Assembly: GCA_038223055.1 (NCBI GenBank)
Contig: JBBRHF010000125.1
Location: 1-13,414 of the forward strand
Reading direction: 5' to 3'
Source: JBBRHF01 sp038223055
GTDB lineage: Bacteria > Actinomycetota > Actinomycetes > JACCUZ01
Length of the DNA: 13,414 nucleotides
The notes under the pieces were generated by a model. That model saw only the letters and a list, made by a program, of their open reading frames with translations, had not been told where the DNA came from and did not search any database. How positions within the stretch are numbered: position 1 is the first letter of the stretch; every line of letters begins with the position of its first letter. Positions 1-6,743 of this stretch are shown piece by piece. The translations under genes were made by a program, and so were the position numbers.

Positions 1-113
1 CTGTTGGGTGCGCTCTTCATTTGACCTACGACGTGCCGTTGGCCACGGGCAACCTGAAGGACTACGAGGACTTCGCCACCCATCACGGGCTACGTATTCT
101 CGGGGGCGACTGA
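1..113 (+). CDS. PIN-domain (VapC-like) toxin, 3' end only
   Basis: The open frame runs in from the left edge and stops at the TGA at 111-113, giving about 36 residues. The readable end contains LTYDVPLATGNLKDYEDF and then a short HHGLRILGGD tail. A hydrophobic strand, an LATGN-type motif, an acidic K/R-D-[YF]-x-x-F segment and a short final strand are typical of the C-terminus of VapC-family PIN-domain ribonucleases of type II toxin-antitoxin modules. The Asp of the KDYEDF segment would sit in the acidic cluster that binds metal. The rest of the toxin and any antitoxin would lie to the left of the window. The family call rests on a short tail only; an unrelated PIN-domain nuclease is the main alternative. 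Confidence 0.55.
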   Translation, partial: VGCALHLTYDVPLATGNLKDYEDFATHHGLRILGGD

Positions 114-466
114 CCTCCCGCCGTCAGACCAGAGGGAGCAACACCGCCGCGGCTGAGCTCAATGAGGCGCCCAGCCGACTCGGCCTGAGCCACCGCTTCT
201 GCCGCTGTCGGCGCGTGCCAGCTCATCCACCGGCGCGCCGTTTGTCGATACCGAACGTCGAATGACGCCAGCTCGGAGGGAGAACGGGCGACTAGCCGAC
301 GGCCGCCACGAATTGCGCGCCGGCCCGGCGCTTTCGCCGGCACCATGTCGAAAGGGTAGGGTGCTCACCGCTAGCTAGCGCTAGCGCTCTCGCGCAGCGG
401 GTACGACGTGGTGGTGTTGAACATGTCTCTCAACCACTTCGGTACAGCACTCGTAGGCTCACAGCC
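114..466. other. Intergenic stretch without a convincing gene
   Basis: These 353 bp separate the toxin tail from the small membrane-protein gene. A minus-strand frame (346 down to 83) could encode 87 residues, and its middle part (ELASFDVRYRQTARRW then APTAAEAVAQAESAGRLIEL) reads like protein. However, it has mixed third-position base use, no clear ribosome site and an overlap with the toxin end, so it may be a decayed gene or chance. The only other structure is the CTAG-rich palindrome pair at 370-388, listed separately. Confidence 0.4.
370..388. promoter_or_regulatory. Overlapping CTAG-rich palindromes (possible operator)
   Basis: Positions 370-379 read GCTAGCTAGC and 377-388 read AGCGCTAGCGCT; both are perfect palindromes and they overlap by 3 bp. 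Three CTAG tetranucleotides fall within 14 bp. CTAG is generally scarce in high-GC bacterial genomes, so the cluster is unlikely to be background. It lies about 80 bp upstream of the membrane-protein start at 467, where a dimeric repressor could act. The regulator is unknown. Confidence 0.3.
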
Positions 467-784
467 ATGAGCGGGAACACCGGCTTTTCCCCTGACCTTC
501 GCTCCGGCCGCGAGCGGCGCCGCCGGCTGTGGCTCGCTGCCAAGCACGGCTGGCCGAAGTCCTACCCGTTGGTGCAGTTTCCGAATGTGCCCCTGGGTTT
601 CGTCACGTTGTCCCTGCTGACGGCCATGGTGACCACGGGCGGCGCGCACGACGCCGCGCAGAGCATCGGCAGGACGTTCCAGGCGATCTGGGGCTACCTC
701 GAGCTGACCTCAGGGATCAACGGCTTCAGGCGGGCTCTGGGCGGTGTCGTGCTGGCAGCCGCCGTCTGGCTGCTCGTTGCCTGA
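467..784 (+). CDS. Small two-helix membrane protein of unknown function
   Basis: This encodes 105 residues from an ATG with only a weak purine stretch upstream (around 454-457). Residues 1-30 are polar and very basic (RSGRERRRR at 12-20), followed by a Trp/Pro-rich segment (HGWPKSYPLVQFPNVPL, 27-43). Two hydrophobic stretches (about 42-58 and 90-105) look like membrane helices, with a 30-residue linker containing FQAIWGYLEL. The protein ends within the second helix, so the C-terminus is in or just across the membrane. Third-position GC is high in this frame and the competing frames give low-quality proteins, so I take it as real. I do not recognise the family. It stands alone, 270 bp upstream of the PadR gene. 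Confidence 0.65.
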   Translation: MSGNTGFSPDLRSGRERRRRLWLAAKHGWPKSYPLVQFPNVPLGFVTLSLLTAMVTTGGAHDAAQSIGRTFQAIWGYLELTSGINGFRRALGGVVLAAAVWLLVA

Positions 785-860
785 CGACTCGACCACCGTA
801 GGCACGGGGTGTGCGGCAGAACCGGATGATCGCGTCGCGCCCCGCGCCCCGTGACTACGC

Positions 861-928
861 GTGATCCTGCGGATCGGGCTGTCGTGACCCCTGCGGATCG
901 GCTGTCGTGACCCCGGCGGATCCGCGCC
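861..928. repeat. 23-bp direct repeat, three tandem copies
   Basis: Units start at 861, 884 and 907, each with GTGA followed by a C-rich stretch and GCGGATC. The first two are 23 bp and the third is a diverged 22 bp. A further GTGA at 851 and at 929 marks possible edges of the array. It lies in the gap between the membrane-protein gene and the PadR promoter. No coding frame is favoured through it. It could be a set of protein-binding sites or a slippage product. Confidence 0.7.
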
Positions 929-987
929 GTGATGGACCGTGTGCGCGGTGGCCGCTTGCTGCGCGCCTGGCCGGTGCGGAACAAAAC

Positions 988-1016
988 TTGATGGGCGATA
1001 GTTCGGCGATATATCG
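988..1016 (+). promoter_or_regulatory. Candidate promoter and autoregulatory operator of the PadR gene
   Basis: TTGATG (988-993) and TATATC (1010-1015) are spaced by 16 bp and match the -35/-10 pattern at four of six bases each. The -10 hexamer lies inside the perfect palindrome CGATATATCG (1007-1016). The motif GATAGTT followed by a GGCGA-like stretch appears twice, at 997-1009 and 1023-1034, flanking the palindrome. A dimeric winged-helix repressor bound here would block its own promoter, which is common for PadR regulators. Binding by this PadR is inferred. Confidence 0.45.
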
Positions 1017-1053
1017 TCAACAGATAGTTGGCGACATCGAGAAGGAGAACCGC

Positions 1054-2097
1054 ATGAGTGAGTTCCACATCTACCCCCCACCCTGGGCTCTGACACGGCG
1101 GCGCTGGCAGCACCATCTGCTCGCTGCCAAGGTCGGGCCGACGGCAGGGCCGAGCAGGCCGACGGCTGGGCCGAGCGGGCCGACGGCTGGCCCGAGCGGG
1201 GCGCCATCCCCAGAACGCGACGCGACCATTGACGGCCCGGACACCCGCCGTCGAGGTGGACCCTTCGCCCGGCGCGACACGGCAGCGGACGGCCCGTGCG
1301 CCCGCCGCCGAGGTGGACCCTTCGCCCGGCGCGACACGGCAGCGGACGGCCCGGACACCGGCCACCGAGGTGGACGGTTCGCCGCGGGCGACGCGGCCAC
1401 CGACGACTCGGCCTTCCGAAGCCGTGGATTCCGCTTCGCGGCCAAGGACGACGCGGATGACCGCCCCGAAGGGCCCGACCATCTACACGAACACGAACAC
1501 GAACACGAGGACGGCCACGGCCATGGGCGCGGGCGCGGGAGACCTGGCCGCGGACCGCGCGGACCGCGCTCCGGGCGACGGCGGGCGGGTCGCGGCGACG
1601 TACGCGCCGCCGTGCTCGCCCTGCTCGCCGAGCAACCCCACCACGGCTACTCGATCATCAGCGAGCTCAGCGGGCGCAGCGGCGGCCTGTGGCGGCCGAG
1701 CCCCGGCTCGGTCTACCCGGTGCTCGCGCTGCTGAAGGACGAGGGCCTGGTCACCTCGGCCGAGACCGACGGCCGACGGGTCTTCACCCTGTCCGACACC
1801 GGCCGCGCGTACGTCGATGAGCACGCCGAGGAACTCAACGACCCGTGGTCACCCAAGGACACAGGACACCGCCGGCGGGCTGCCTCGCTGTTCGACGGCG
1901 TGCGCTCCCTCGGCTCCGCCGCCCGCGAAGTCGCCCACAACGGCACCGATGCCCAAGTCGAGCAAGCCCGTGCCGCGCTCGACGACACCCGCAAGGCGCT
2001 CTACCGCATCCTCGCCGAGGACACGGCGAAGGACGGCGCATCCACCGCCGGCGCCGACCCGAAACCGTCGGACCACGACGACACGGCATCTGCCTGA
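1054..2097 (+). CDS. PadR-family transcriptional regulator with repetitive, His-rich leader
   Basis: This encodes 347 residues from ATG 1054, set by GAAGGAG at 1041-1047, six bases upstream. The DNA-binding winged helix spans about 181-265 (GDVRAAVLALLAEQPHHGYS, then SPGSVYPVLALLKDEGLV and a GRRVFTLSDTGRAY wing), the classic PadR pattern. Residues 266-347 are helical and charged and probably form the dimer arm. The N-terminal 180 residues are unusually long. They hold three 7-residue GPTAGPS units (28-48), four 19-residue units around RRGGPFARRD (60-135), then LHEHEHEHEDGHGHGRGRG (144-162) and an Arg/Gly/Pro run. The His run could bind metal ions; this is inferred from composition only. PadR proteins usually repress nearby transporter or stress genes. 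The target is not evident here, and the gene ends 20 bp from the convergent acyltransferase. Confidence 0.9.
   Translation: MSEFHIYPPPWALTRRRWQHHLLAAKVGPTAGPSRPTAGPSGPTAGPSGAPSPERDATIDGPDTRRRGGPFARRDTAADGPCARRRGGPFARRDTAADGPDTGHRGGRFAAGDAATDDSAFRSRGFRFAAKDDADDRPEGPDHLHEHEHEHEDGHGHGRGRGRPGRGPRGPRSGRRRAGRGDVRAAVLALLAEQPHHGYSIISELSGRSGGLWRPSPGSVYPVLALLKDEGLVTSAETDGRRVFTLSDTGRAYVDEHAEELNDPWSPKDTGHRRRAASLFDGVRSLGSAAREVAHNGTDAQVEQARAALDDTRKALYRILAEDTAKDGASTAGADPKPSDHDDTASA
1135..1197 (+). repeat. 21-bp tandem repeat, three copies, inside the PadR gene
   Basis: Units 1135-1155, 1156-1176 and 1177-1197 encode GPTAGPS, RPTAGPS and GPTAGPS (PadR residues 28-48). The unit is a multiple of three, so copy-number change would keep the frame. 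Confidence 0.85.
1231..1458 (+). repeat. 57-bp tandem repeat, three clear copies plus one degenerate, inside the PadR gene
   Basis: Units are 1231-1287, 1288-1344, 1345-1401 and a weak fourth 1402-1458. Each encodes 19 residues; the first reads DGPDTRRRGGPFARRDTAA. Copies 1 and 2 differ only around the fourth to seventh codons, so they are recent duplicates; copy 3 is more diverged and copy 4 keeps mainly the RG-x-RFAA-x-D core. The gradient suggests growth by repeated unequal exchange or slippage. Confidence 0.85.
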
Positions 2098-2117
2098 TCG
2101 CGGCGGGAAGGCGCAGA

Positions 2118-2726
2118 TCACTCCTCGCGCAGGCGCGGCTCCGTCCGGTTGCCCGGATGGATGCCGCGCTTGTCTGCGTAGAACGCCCGCACCAGGTCCA
2201 TGTCGGCGCGCACGTCACCGGTGGGCACGAACGACGGCCCGAAACCCGCCGTCCGGCTTGGCCCGTCGACGAACGCCAGCGTCACCTGCACCCCCGCATC
2301 TTGGGCAATCCGATAGAACCCGGAACGCCAGTGCTCCATCTTGCCGCGCGTCCCCTTCGGCGCGACCACCAAGAGGAACGGCTCCCCCGCCGACCACCGG
2401 CGCACCAGCGCGGCCACGGCCCCGGACGGGTCGTCGCGGTTGACCGGGATCCCGCCAGTTGCCCGCATCAACACCCCCAGCGGTCCCCGGAACAGCTCAC
2501 GCTTGCCCAGGAACCGGGTAGGGATGCCGGCCTGCCACATCACCCCGAGCATGACCAGGTAGTCCCAGTAGGACGTGTGCGGCGCCGCCACCAGGACACC
2601 CCTCGCGTCGCCCGCCGGCGGCTCGCCGGCGAGGTGCCACCGCGCCAGCCGCCAGATCACCCGAGCCACCTGCCGCCGCACGCGGATGGCGCGCCCCTCA
2701 TCGCGACGTACCGAGCCCCTTCCCAT
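2118..2726 (-). CDS. PlsC-like 1-acyl-sn-glycerol-3-phosphate acyltransferase family protein
   Basis: This encodes 202 residues. It contains the acyltransferase motif HX4D as HTSYWD (His50, Asp55), a GKRELFRGP segment (74-82) for glycerol-phosphate binding, GGIPVNRDD (91-99), and PKGTR (123-127) at the position of the usual PEGTR. HWRSGFYRIA (132-141) matches a compact lysophospholipid-acyltransferase subfamily. Family members move an acyl chain onto lysophosphatidic acid or a related acceptor at the cytoplasmic face of the membrane. No true membrane helix is evident; the basic N-terminus (RVRRQVARVIWRLARW, 15-30) may associate peripherally with lipid. ATG 2726 has no good ribosome site, so a start a few codons downstream is possible. 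The Glu-to-Lys change in PEGTR is worth noting, since that Glu is often conserved. The gene converges on the PadR gene with a 20-bp gap. Confidence 0.85.
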   Translation of the reverse strand: MGRGSVRRDEGRAIRVRRQVARVIWRLARWHLAGEPPAGDARGVLVAAPHTSYWDYLVMLGVMWQAGIPTRFLGKRELFRGPLGVLMRATGGIPVNRDDPSGAVAALVRRWSAGEPFLLVVAPKGTRGKMEHWRSGFYRIAQDAGVQVTLAFVDGPSRTAGFGPSFVPTGDVRADMDLVRAFYADKRGIHPGNRTEPRLREE

Positions 2727-2767
2727 GGACGAAAGGTACGTTCAGTCACCCCGCACGCCGGCACCGG

Positions 2768-2818
2768 GTGATCGTGAAACATTCGTGTCGGCCTATCGCT
2801 CGAATGTTTCACGATCAC
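2768..2818. repeat. Perfect 18-bp inverted repeat with 15-nt spacer
   Basis: The left arm GTGATCGTGAAACATTCG (2768-2785) is exactly complementary to the right arm (2801-2818), with loop 2786-2800. There is no T-run on either side, so it is not a typical intrinsic terminator. It lies 42-92 bp upstream of the acyltransferase start and about 105 bp before the YHS remnant, in a divergent gap, so an operator serving both directions is possible. Each arm contains the 9-nt chromosome-partition parS half-site (CGTGAAACA, 2773-2781; TGTTTCACG, 2805-2813), but in everted order with 23 bp between them, so it is not a normal parS. Confidence 0.8.
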
Positions 2819-2922
2819 GTAGTTCGGGCGGGCCATTGTCACCATGCCAATGCGAGGCACAGTGACCCCGCGGTCGAGTCAGCGTTGGACCGTCGCGTCC
2901 GCTCGCCCCAGGGGAGTTGCAC

Positions 2923-3124
<202 letters not shown>

Positions 3125-3130
3125 CGCCGC

Positions 3131-3631
3131 TCAGCCGATGACCGCGTCGACGGCCTTCTTCAGTGCGCTGGGCTGAGACGGCTTGGTCGGTGCGGTCTGG
3201 CGCAGCTCCAGCATGCGCTCTCCGATCTCCTGGAGGTCCTTGCGCCCGATCCCCTCCCGGACCTTGGGGAACCACTGCTCTTCCTCTTCCTCGATGTGGT
3301 GCTCGACGTTCTCGATCAGCACGGTCACCTTGGCGTTGAAGCGCTCGTCGTCCGGCTTCATCATGGAAAGCTCGAGGCACAGCACGTCGGCGACATGGTG
3401 CTCCTCGTAAGACTCGAGCACGTCGTCCTCGACCTCGGGCAGCAGCCTGCGCACCTCGGGGTACATCACCTCGTTCTCGAGGTAGGTGTGCACAGTGAGC
3501 GCGCCGATGATCCGCTCGACCAGGGCGCCCTTGGTCTTGGTGGCGTTCGCTCCGGCCTGCTCGAACTCGCGGAACAGGCGCTTGATCTCCTTGTGGTCGT
3601 CCTTGAGCACGACGATGGCGTCGGTGGACAT
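3131..3631 (-). CDS. Hemerythrin-like (HHE cation-binding) protein
   Basis: This encodes 166 residues from ATG 3631, behind GGAAGGA about seven bases upstream. Candidate di-iron ligands appear in order across a four-helix bundle: His13 (DDHKEIKRLF), His48 with Glu52 (HTYLENEVMYP), His78/His79 (EEHHVADVL) and His111/His112 with Glu116 (HHIEEEEEQWFP). This is the HHE pattern of soluble hemerythrin-domain proteins, which bind O2, NO or iron and are often linked to oxidative or nitrosative stress. The Lys/Pro-rich tail (147-166) is probably disordered. The open frame extends upstream of 3631, but that part has no homologous look and lacks a ribosome site. A CRP/FNR-like palindrome lies 123 bp upstream. 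The gene converges on the broken YHS gene. Confidence 0.9.
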   Translation of the reverse strand: MSTDAIVVLKDDHKEIKRLFREFEQAGANATKTKGALVERIIGALTVHTYLENEVMYPEVRRLLPEVEDDVLESYEEHHVADVLCLELSMMKPDDERFNAKVTVLIENVEHHIEEEEEQWFPKVREGIGRKDLQEIGERMLELRQTAPTKPSQPSALKKAVDAVIG

Positions 3632-3753
3632 AGGGGGTTCCTTCCTTGCTGCTGGGTGGGTGTGCCGCGCCGGCCGCCGTACGTCGTGCGGCTCGACTCC
3701 CGACAGTGTTGCCACGACGGGCGGCGCCACACCTGGGGGCCGGCCGAGATTAC

Positions 3754-3769
3754 CGTGACCTGCGTCACG
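3754..3769. promoter_or_regulatory. CRP/FNR-type palindrome
   Basis: CGTGACCTGCGTCACG holds the GTGA-N6-TCAC core of CRP/FNR-superfamily operators and is a perfect 6-bp inverted repeat around 4 bp. It sits in the divergent gap between the hemerythrin-like gene (start 3631) and the glycerate kinase gene (start 3847), so it could act on either. A cAMP-dependent or redox-dependent regulator would make sense for a carbon-use operon and a hemerythrin, but the binding protein is unknown. Confidence 0.45.
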
Positions 3770-3846
3770 TCTGAGGTTTGACCGGTTTGTCGGACTGGCA
3801 TAGCGTTTCGCCGCACCGGGGTCCACAACCTGACGGAAGGCTGGAC

Positions 3847-5118
3847 ATGGGGGCGCGACAGCTCGGGTTGGTCGTCGTCGTCGCGCCGGACAAGTTCAAG
3901 GGCAGCCTGAGCGCGGTCCAGGCAGCCGAAGCGATGGCGGCCGGTCTGCGCGATCTCAGCCGGATCCCGCCCATCGAGGTGCGGCTGGTCCCCGTCGCAG
4001 ACGGAGGTGACGGCACCGTCGAGGCGGCCGTGGCTGCCGGCTACATCCCGGTCACGGTCACGGTGACCGGCCCGACCGGGGCGCCGGTCGAGGCCACCTT
4101 CGCGCTGGGCGGTGGCGTGCGCAGCGACCCGGAGCGCGGCGCCGCGGCCGGCGCCGGTGCCGGTGCCGGTGCCGGTGCCGGTGCCCAAGACACCCCGTTC
4201 ACGGCCGTCGTCGAGCTCGCGGCCGCGTCCGGGCTGGCCCTTCTCCCGGACGGCAACTCGGCCCCGCGCACTGCCGCCACCCACGGCACGGGGGAACTCG
4301 TCGCCGTGGCACTCGACCGCGGTGCGCGGCGCATCGTGCTCGGCCTCGGCGGCAGCGCCAGCACCGACGGCGGCACCGGTCTCGCGGCCGTGCTCGGGGC
4401 CCGCTTCCTCGACGCCAACGGCGAGCACCTGGCCCCTGGAGGGGCGGCCCTGGCCGACCTCGACCGGGTCGACGCCAGCGGCCTGCACCCCCGGATCCCG
4501 GGGACCGAGTTCGTGGTGGCCAGTGATGTGGACAACCCGTTGACGGGACCGACGGGAGCCGCAGCGGTCTACGGCCCGCAGAAGGGTGCCACCACCGAGG
4601 ACGTCGTGGACCTCGACGCCGCGCTGGCCCGCCTGGCGCAGGTGTTGCGTCGCGATCTCGGCGTGGATGTCGAGCACCACCCCGGTGCCGGCGCGGCCGG
4701 CGGCGTCGGCGCCGGCGCCCTCGCCTTCCTGGGCGCCCGGATCACGACCGGCATCGATCTCGTGCTCGACCTGGTGGGTTTCGCCGACGCCCTGGACGGC
4801 GCGGACCTCGTGCTCACCGGGGAAGGTGCGCTGGACCGGCAGACGCTGCACGGCAAAGCCCCCTACGGAGTCGCCCAGGCCGCGACCCGGGCGGGTGTGC
4901 CGGTGATCGCACTCGCGGGGAAGGTCGACCTCGACGCCGCCCAACTGATCGAGCTCGGCGTCGTCTCGGCCCACGCCGTGGCCGACACCGCCGCAGACGC
5001 CGAGACGGCCATGCGCGACGCCGCCGTGCTGCTGCGTGCCCTGACCACCCGCGTAGTCGGCGACTGGCTGGAAGAGCGCGACTCCGACCCCGCCACCCCC
5101 ACCAGGAGGACCCTGTGA
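3847..5118 (+). CDS. glxK: Glycerate 2-kinase (GlxK/GarK family)
   Basis: This encodes 423 residues from ATG 3847, behind GGAAGG (3835-3840). It phosphorylates D-glycerate with ATP to 2-phosphoglycerate, passing carbon from glyoxylate or glycerate into lower glycolysis in the cytoplasm. Family motifs in order are APDKFKGSLSA (13-23), VADGGDGT (50-57), GLGGSASTDGG (about 168-178), ASDVDNPLTGPTGAAAVYGP (about 222-241), GAAGGVGAG and TGEGALDRQTLHGKAP. This is the GarK/GlxK type rather than the GLYCTK type. Residues about 92-115 form a low-complexity Ala/Gly insert made by a hexanucleotide repeat, probably a surface loop. The stop overlaps the GTG start of malate synthase by four bases, so the two are translationally coupled. 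Ordinary members are about 370-380 residues; the insert accounts for part of the excess. Confidence 0.93.
   Translation: MGARQLGLVVVVAPDKFKGSLSAVQAAEAMAAGLRDLSRIPPIEVRLVPVADGGDGTVEAAVAAGYIPVTVTVTGPTGAPVEATFALGGGVRSDPERGAAAGAGAGAGAGAGAQDTPFTAVVELAAASGLALLPDGNSAPRTAATHGTGELVAVALDRGARRIVLGLGGSASTDGGTGLAAVLGARFLDANGEHLAPGGAALADLDRVDASGLHPRIPGTEFVVASDVDNPLTGPTGAAAVYGPQKGATTEDVVDLDAALARLAQVLRRDLGVDVEHHPGAGAAGGVGAGALAFLGARITTGIDLVLDLVGFADALDGADLVLTGEGALDRQTLHGKAPYGVAQAATRAGVPVIALAGKVDLDAAQLIELGVVSAHAVADTAADAETAMRDAAVLLRALTTRVVGDWLEERDSDPATPTRRTL
4150..4185 (+). repeat. Hexanucleotide run, GGCGCC plus (GGTGCC)5, in glycerate kinase
   Basis: Six tandem Gly-Ala codon pairs (residues 102-113); the last five (4156-4185) are identical at DNA level. 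Length changes would keep the frame and fall in a probable surface loop. Confidence 0.9.
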
Positions 5119-6743
5119 CCGACCCGACCGAGCCGCCGTCCCTGGACCTGCCCGAGGGAGTGGAGATCATCGGGCCGGTGCACGAGCGCTACGACGAGGT
5201 GCTCACCCCGGTTGCGCTCGACCTGCTGGTGCTGCTGCACCGCACCTTCGACGAGCGCCGCCTCGAGCTGTTGGACCTGCGCGAGCAGCGCTACCAGGAG
5301 CTCGCCGCGGGCGGCACCCTCGACTTCGGCACCGAGACCAGCGCCATCCGCGAGGATTCCTCCTGGCGGGTCGCCGACCCGGCGCCCGGTCTCGTGGACC
5401 GCCGCGCCGAGATCACCGGGCCGACGGACCGCAAGATGACCGTCAACGCGCTCAACTGCGGCGCACGGGTGTGGATGGCCGACCTCGAGGACGCCAACAC
5501 CCCGCTGTGGGAAAACATGGTGCAGGGTCAGCTGAACCTGCGCGACGCCATCGAAGACAAGATCGACTTTACGTCGCCGGAAGGCAAGTCCTACGCCCTG
5601 AAAGAGAACGTCGCGCAGATCGTCGTACGGCCGCGTGGTTGGCACCTCCCGGAGAAGCACCTGCTCGTCTACGGCGAGCGCATCTCGGCCAGCCTGTTCG
5701 ACTTCGGGCTGTACTTCGTGCACTGCGCCCGCCTGCAAATGGACAGCGGCGGCGGGCCCTACTTCTACCTGCCGAAGTTGGAGAGCCACCTCGAGGCGCG
5801 GCTCTGGAACGACGTCTTCGTCCTCGCTCAGGACCATCTCGGCATCCCCCAGGGCACCATCCGGGCAACAGTGCTCATCGAGACCTTCCCGGCGGCCTTC
5901 GAGATGGAGGAAATCCTCTACGAGTTGCGCGATCACTCCTCGGGTCTCAACGCCGGCCGCTGGGACTTCATGTTCAGCGCCATCAAGAAGTTCCGCACCA
6001 GGGGCAAGGAGTTTATGTTGCCCGACCGCAACTCGGTCACGATGACGGTGCCGTTCATGCGGGCCTACACAGAGCTACTCGTGCGCACCTGCCACAAGCG
6101 CGGAGCCCACGCCATCGGCGGCATGGCCGCGTTCATCCCCAGCCGCGCGGACGAGACGGTCAACGCGGCGGCGTTCGCCAAGGTGCTCGAGGACAAGACC
6201 CGCGAGGCACGCGACGGCTTCGACGGATCCTGGGTGGCCCACCCGGACATGGTGCCCACCTGCCTGGAGGCGTTCGACGCGGTCCTCGCCGAGCGGCCCA
6301 ACCAGATCGACGTGCTGCGTGAGGACGTCCACGTGAGTGCCGCGCAGCTACTCGACATCGGGTCCACGCCGGGCCAAGTCACCGAGCAGGGTCTGCGGGG
6401 CAACATCAGCGTGGCCGTGCAGTACCTCGAGTCGTGGCTTCGGGGCTCCGGCGCCGTCGGCATCAACAACCTGATGGAGGACGCAGCCACCGCGGAGATC
6501 TCCCGGTCGCAGGTGTGGCAGTGGCTGCACAACTCGGTCGAGCTGGCCGGCGGCGAGACCGTCACCCGCGACCTGGTGGAGCGGCTCATCGGCGAGGAAC
6601 TCGCGGCGATCCGCACCGAGCGCGGCGACGAGGCCTTCGCCACCGGCCGCTGGGCCGACGCCACCGCACTATTTCGCGACTTGGCGCTCGCCGAGCACTT
6701 CGCCGACTTCCTCACCCTGGCGGCCTACGAGCAGATGCCCTGA
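5115..6743 (+). CDS. aceB: Malate synthase A
   Basis: This encodes 542 residues, the usual length for class A malate synthase. GTG 5115 follows AGGAGGA (5104-5110) and overlaps the kinase stop. The enzyme condenses glyoxylate with acetyl-CoA to malate. Visible features are RKMTVNALNCGARVWMADLE (106-125), VVRPRGWHLPEKH (170-182) with the catalytic Arg, LIETFPAAFEMEEI (254-267) with a Mg-binding Glu, the family signature RDHSSGLNAGRWDFMF (272-287; the usual Tyr of WDY is Phe), and MEDAATAEISR (454-464), where Asp456 is the likely catalytic base. The TIM barrel and C-terminal helical cap look complete. No isocitrate lyase is nearby, so glyoxylate here more likely comes from glycolate (glcDF just downstream) than from the glyoxylate shunt. 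A triplicated 14-bp repeat covers the stop. Confidence 0.97.
   Translation: MTDPTEPPSLDLPEGVEIIGPVHERYDEVLTPVALDLLVLLHRTFDERRLELLDLREQRYQELAAGGTLDFGTETSAIREDSSWRVADPAPGLVDRRAEITGPTDRKMTVNALNCGARVWMADLEDANTPLWENMVQGQLNLRDAIEDKIDFTSPEGKSYALKENVAQIVVRPRGWHLPEKHLLVYGERISASLFDFGLYFVHCARLQMDSGGGPYFYLPKLESHLEARLWNDVFVLAQDHLGIPQGTIRATVLIETFPAAFEMEEILYELRDHSSGLNAGRWDFMFSAIKKFRTRGKEFMLPDRNSVTMTVPFMRAYTELLVRTCHKRGAHAIGGMAAFIPSRADETVNAAAFAKVLEDKTREARDGFDGSWVAHPDMVPTCLEAFDAVLAERPNQIDVLREDVHVSAAQLLDIGSTPGQVTEQGLRGNISVAVQYLESWLRGSGAVGINNLMEDAATAEISRSQVWQWLHNSVELAGGETVTRDLVERLIGEELAAIRTERGDEAFATGRWADATALFRDLALAEHFADFLTLAAYEQMP

Noticed and set aside
83..346. Minus-strand open frame of 87 residues with a protein-like centre
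   Set aside because: Mixed third-position composition, no ribosome site and overlap with the toxin 3' end; mentioned in the gap entry but not called as a gene.
1480..1527. CRISPR-like or regulatory repeat from the CACGAA run
   Set aside because: It is a coding His-Glu tract of the PadR leader, with no spacers.
2088..2117. Possible terminator between the PadR gene and the acyltransferase gene
   Set aside because: Only a 6-bp stem (ATCTGC/GCAGAT) with an 18-nt loop and no T-run; too weak to call.
2768..2818. Canonical parS site
   Set aside because: Half-sites are present but in everted order and 23 bp apart; ParB recognises the contiguous palindrome.
3466..4974. Very long minus-strand frame (502 residues) opposite glycerate kinase and hemerythrin
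   Set aside because: Mirror of strongly supported genes; its product is Arg/Gly/Asp-rich without motifs, as expected from antisense frames in high-GC DNA.
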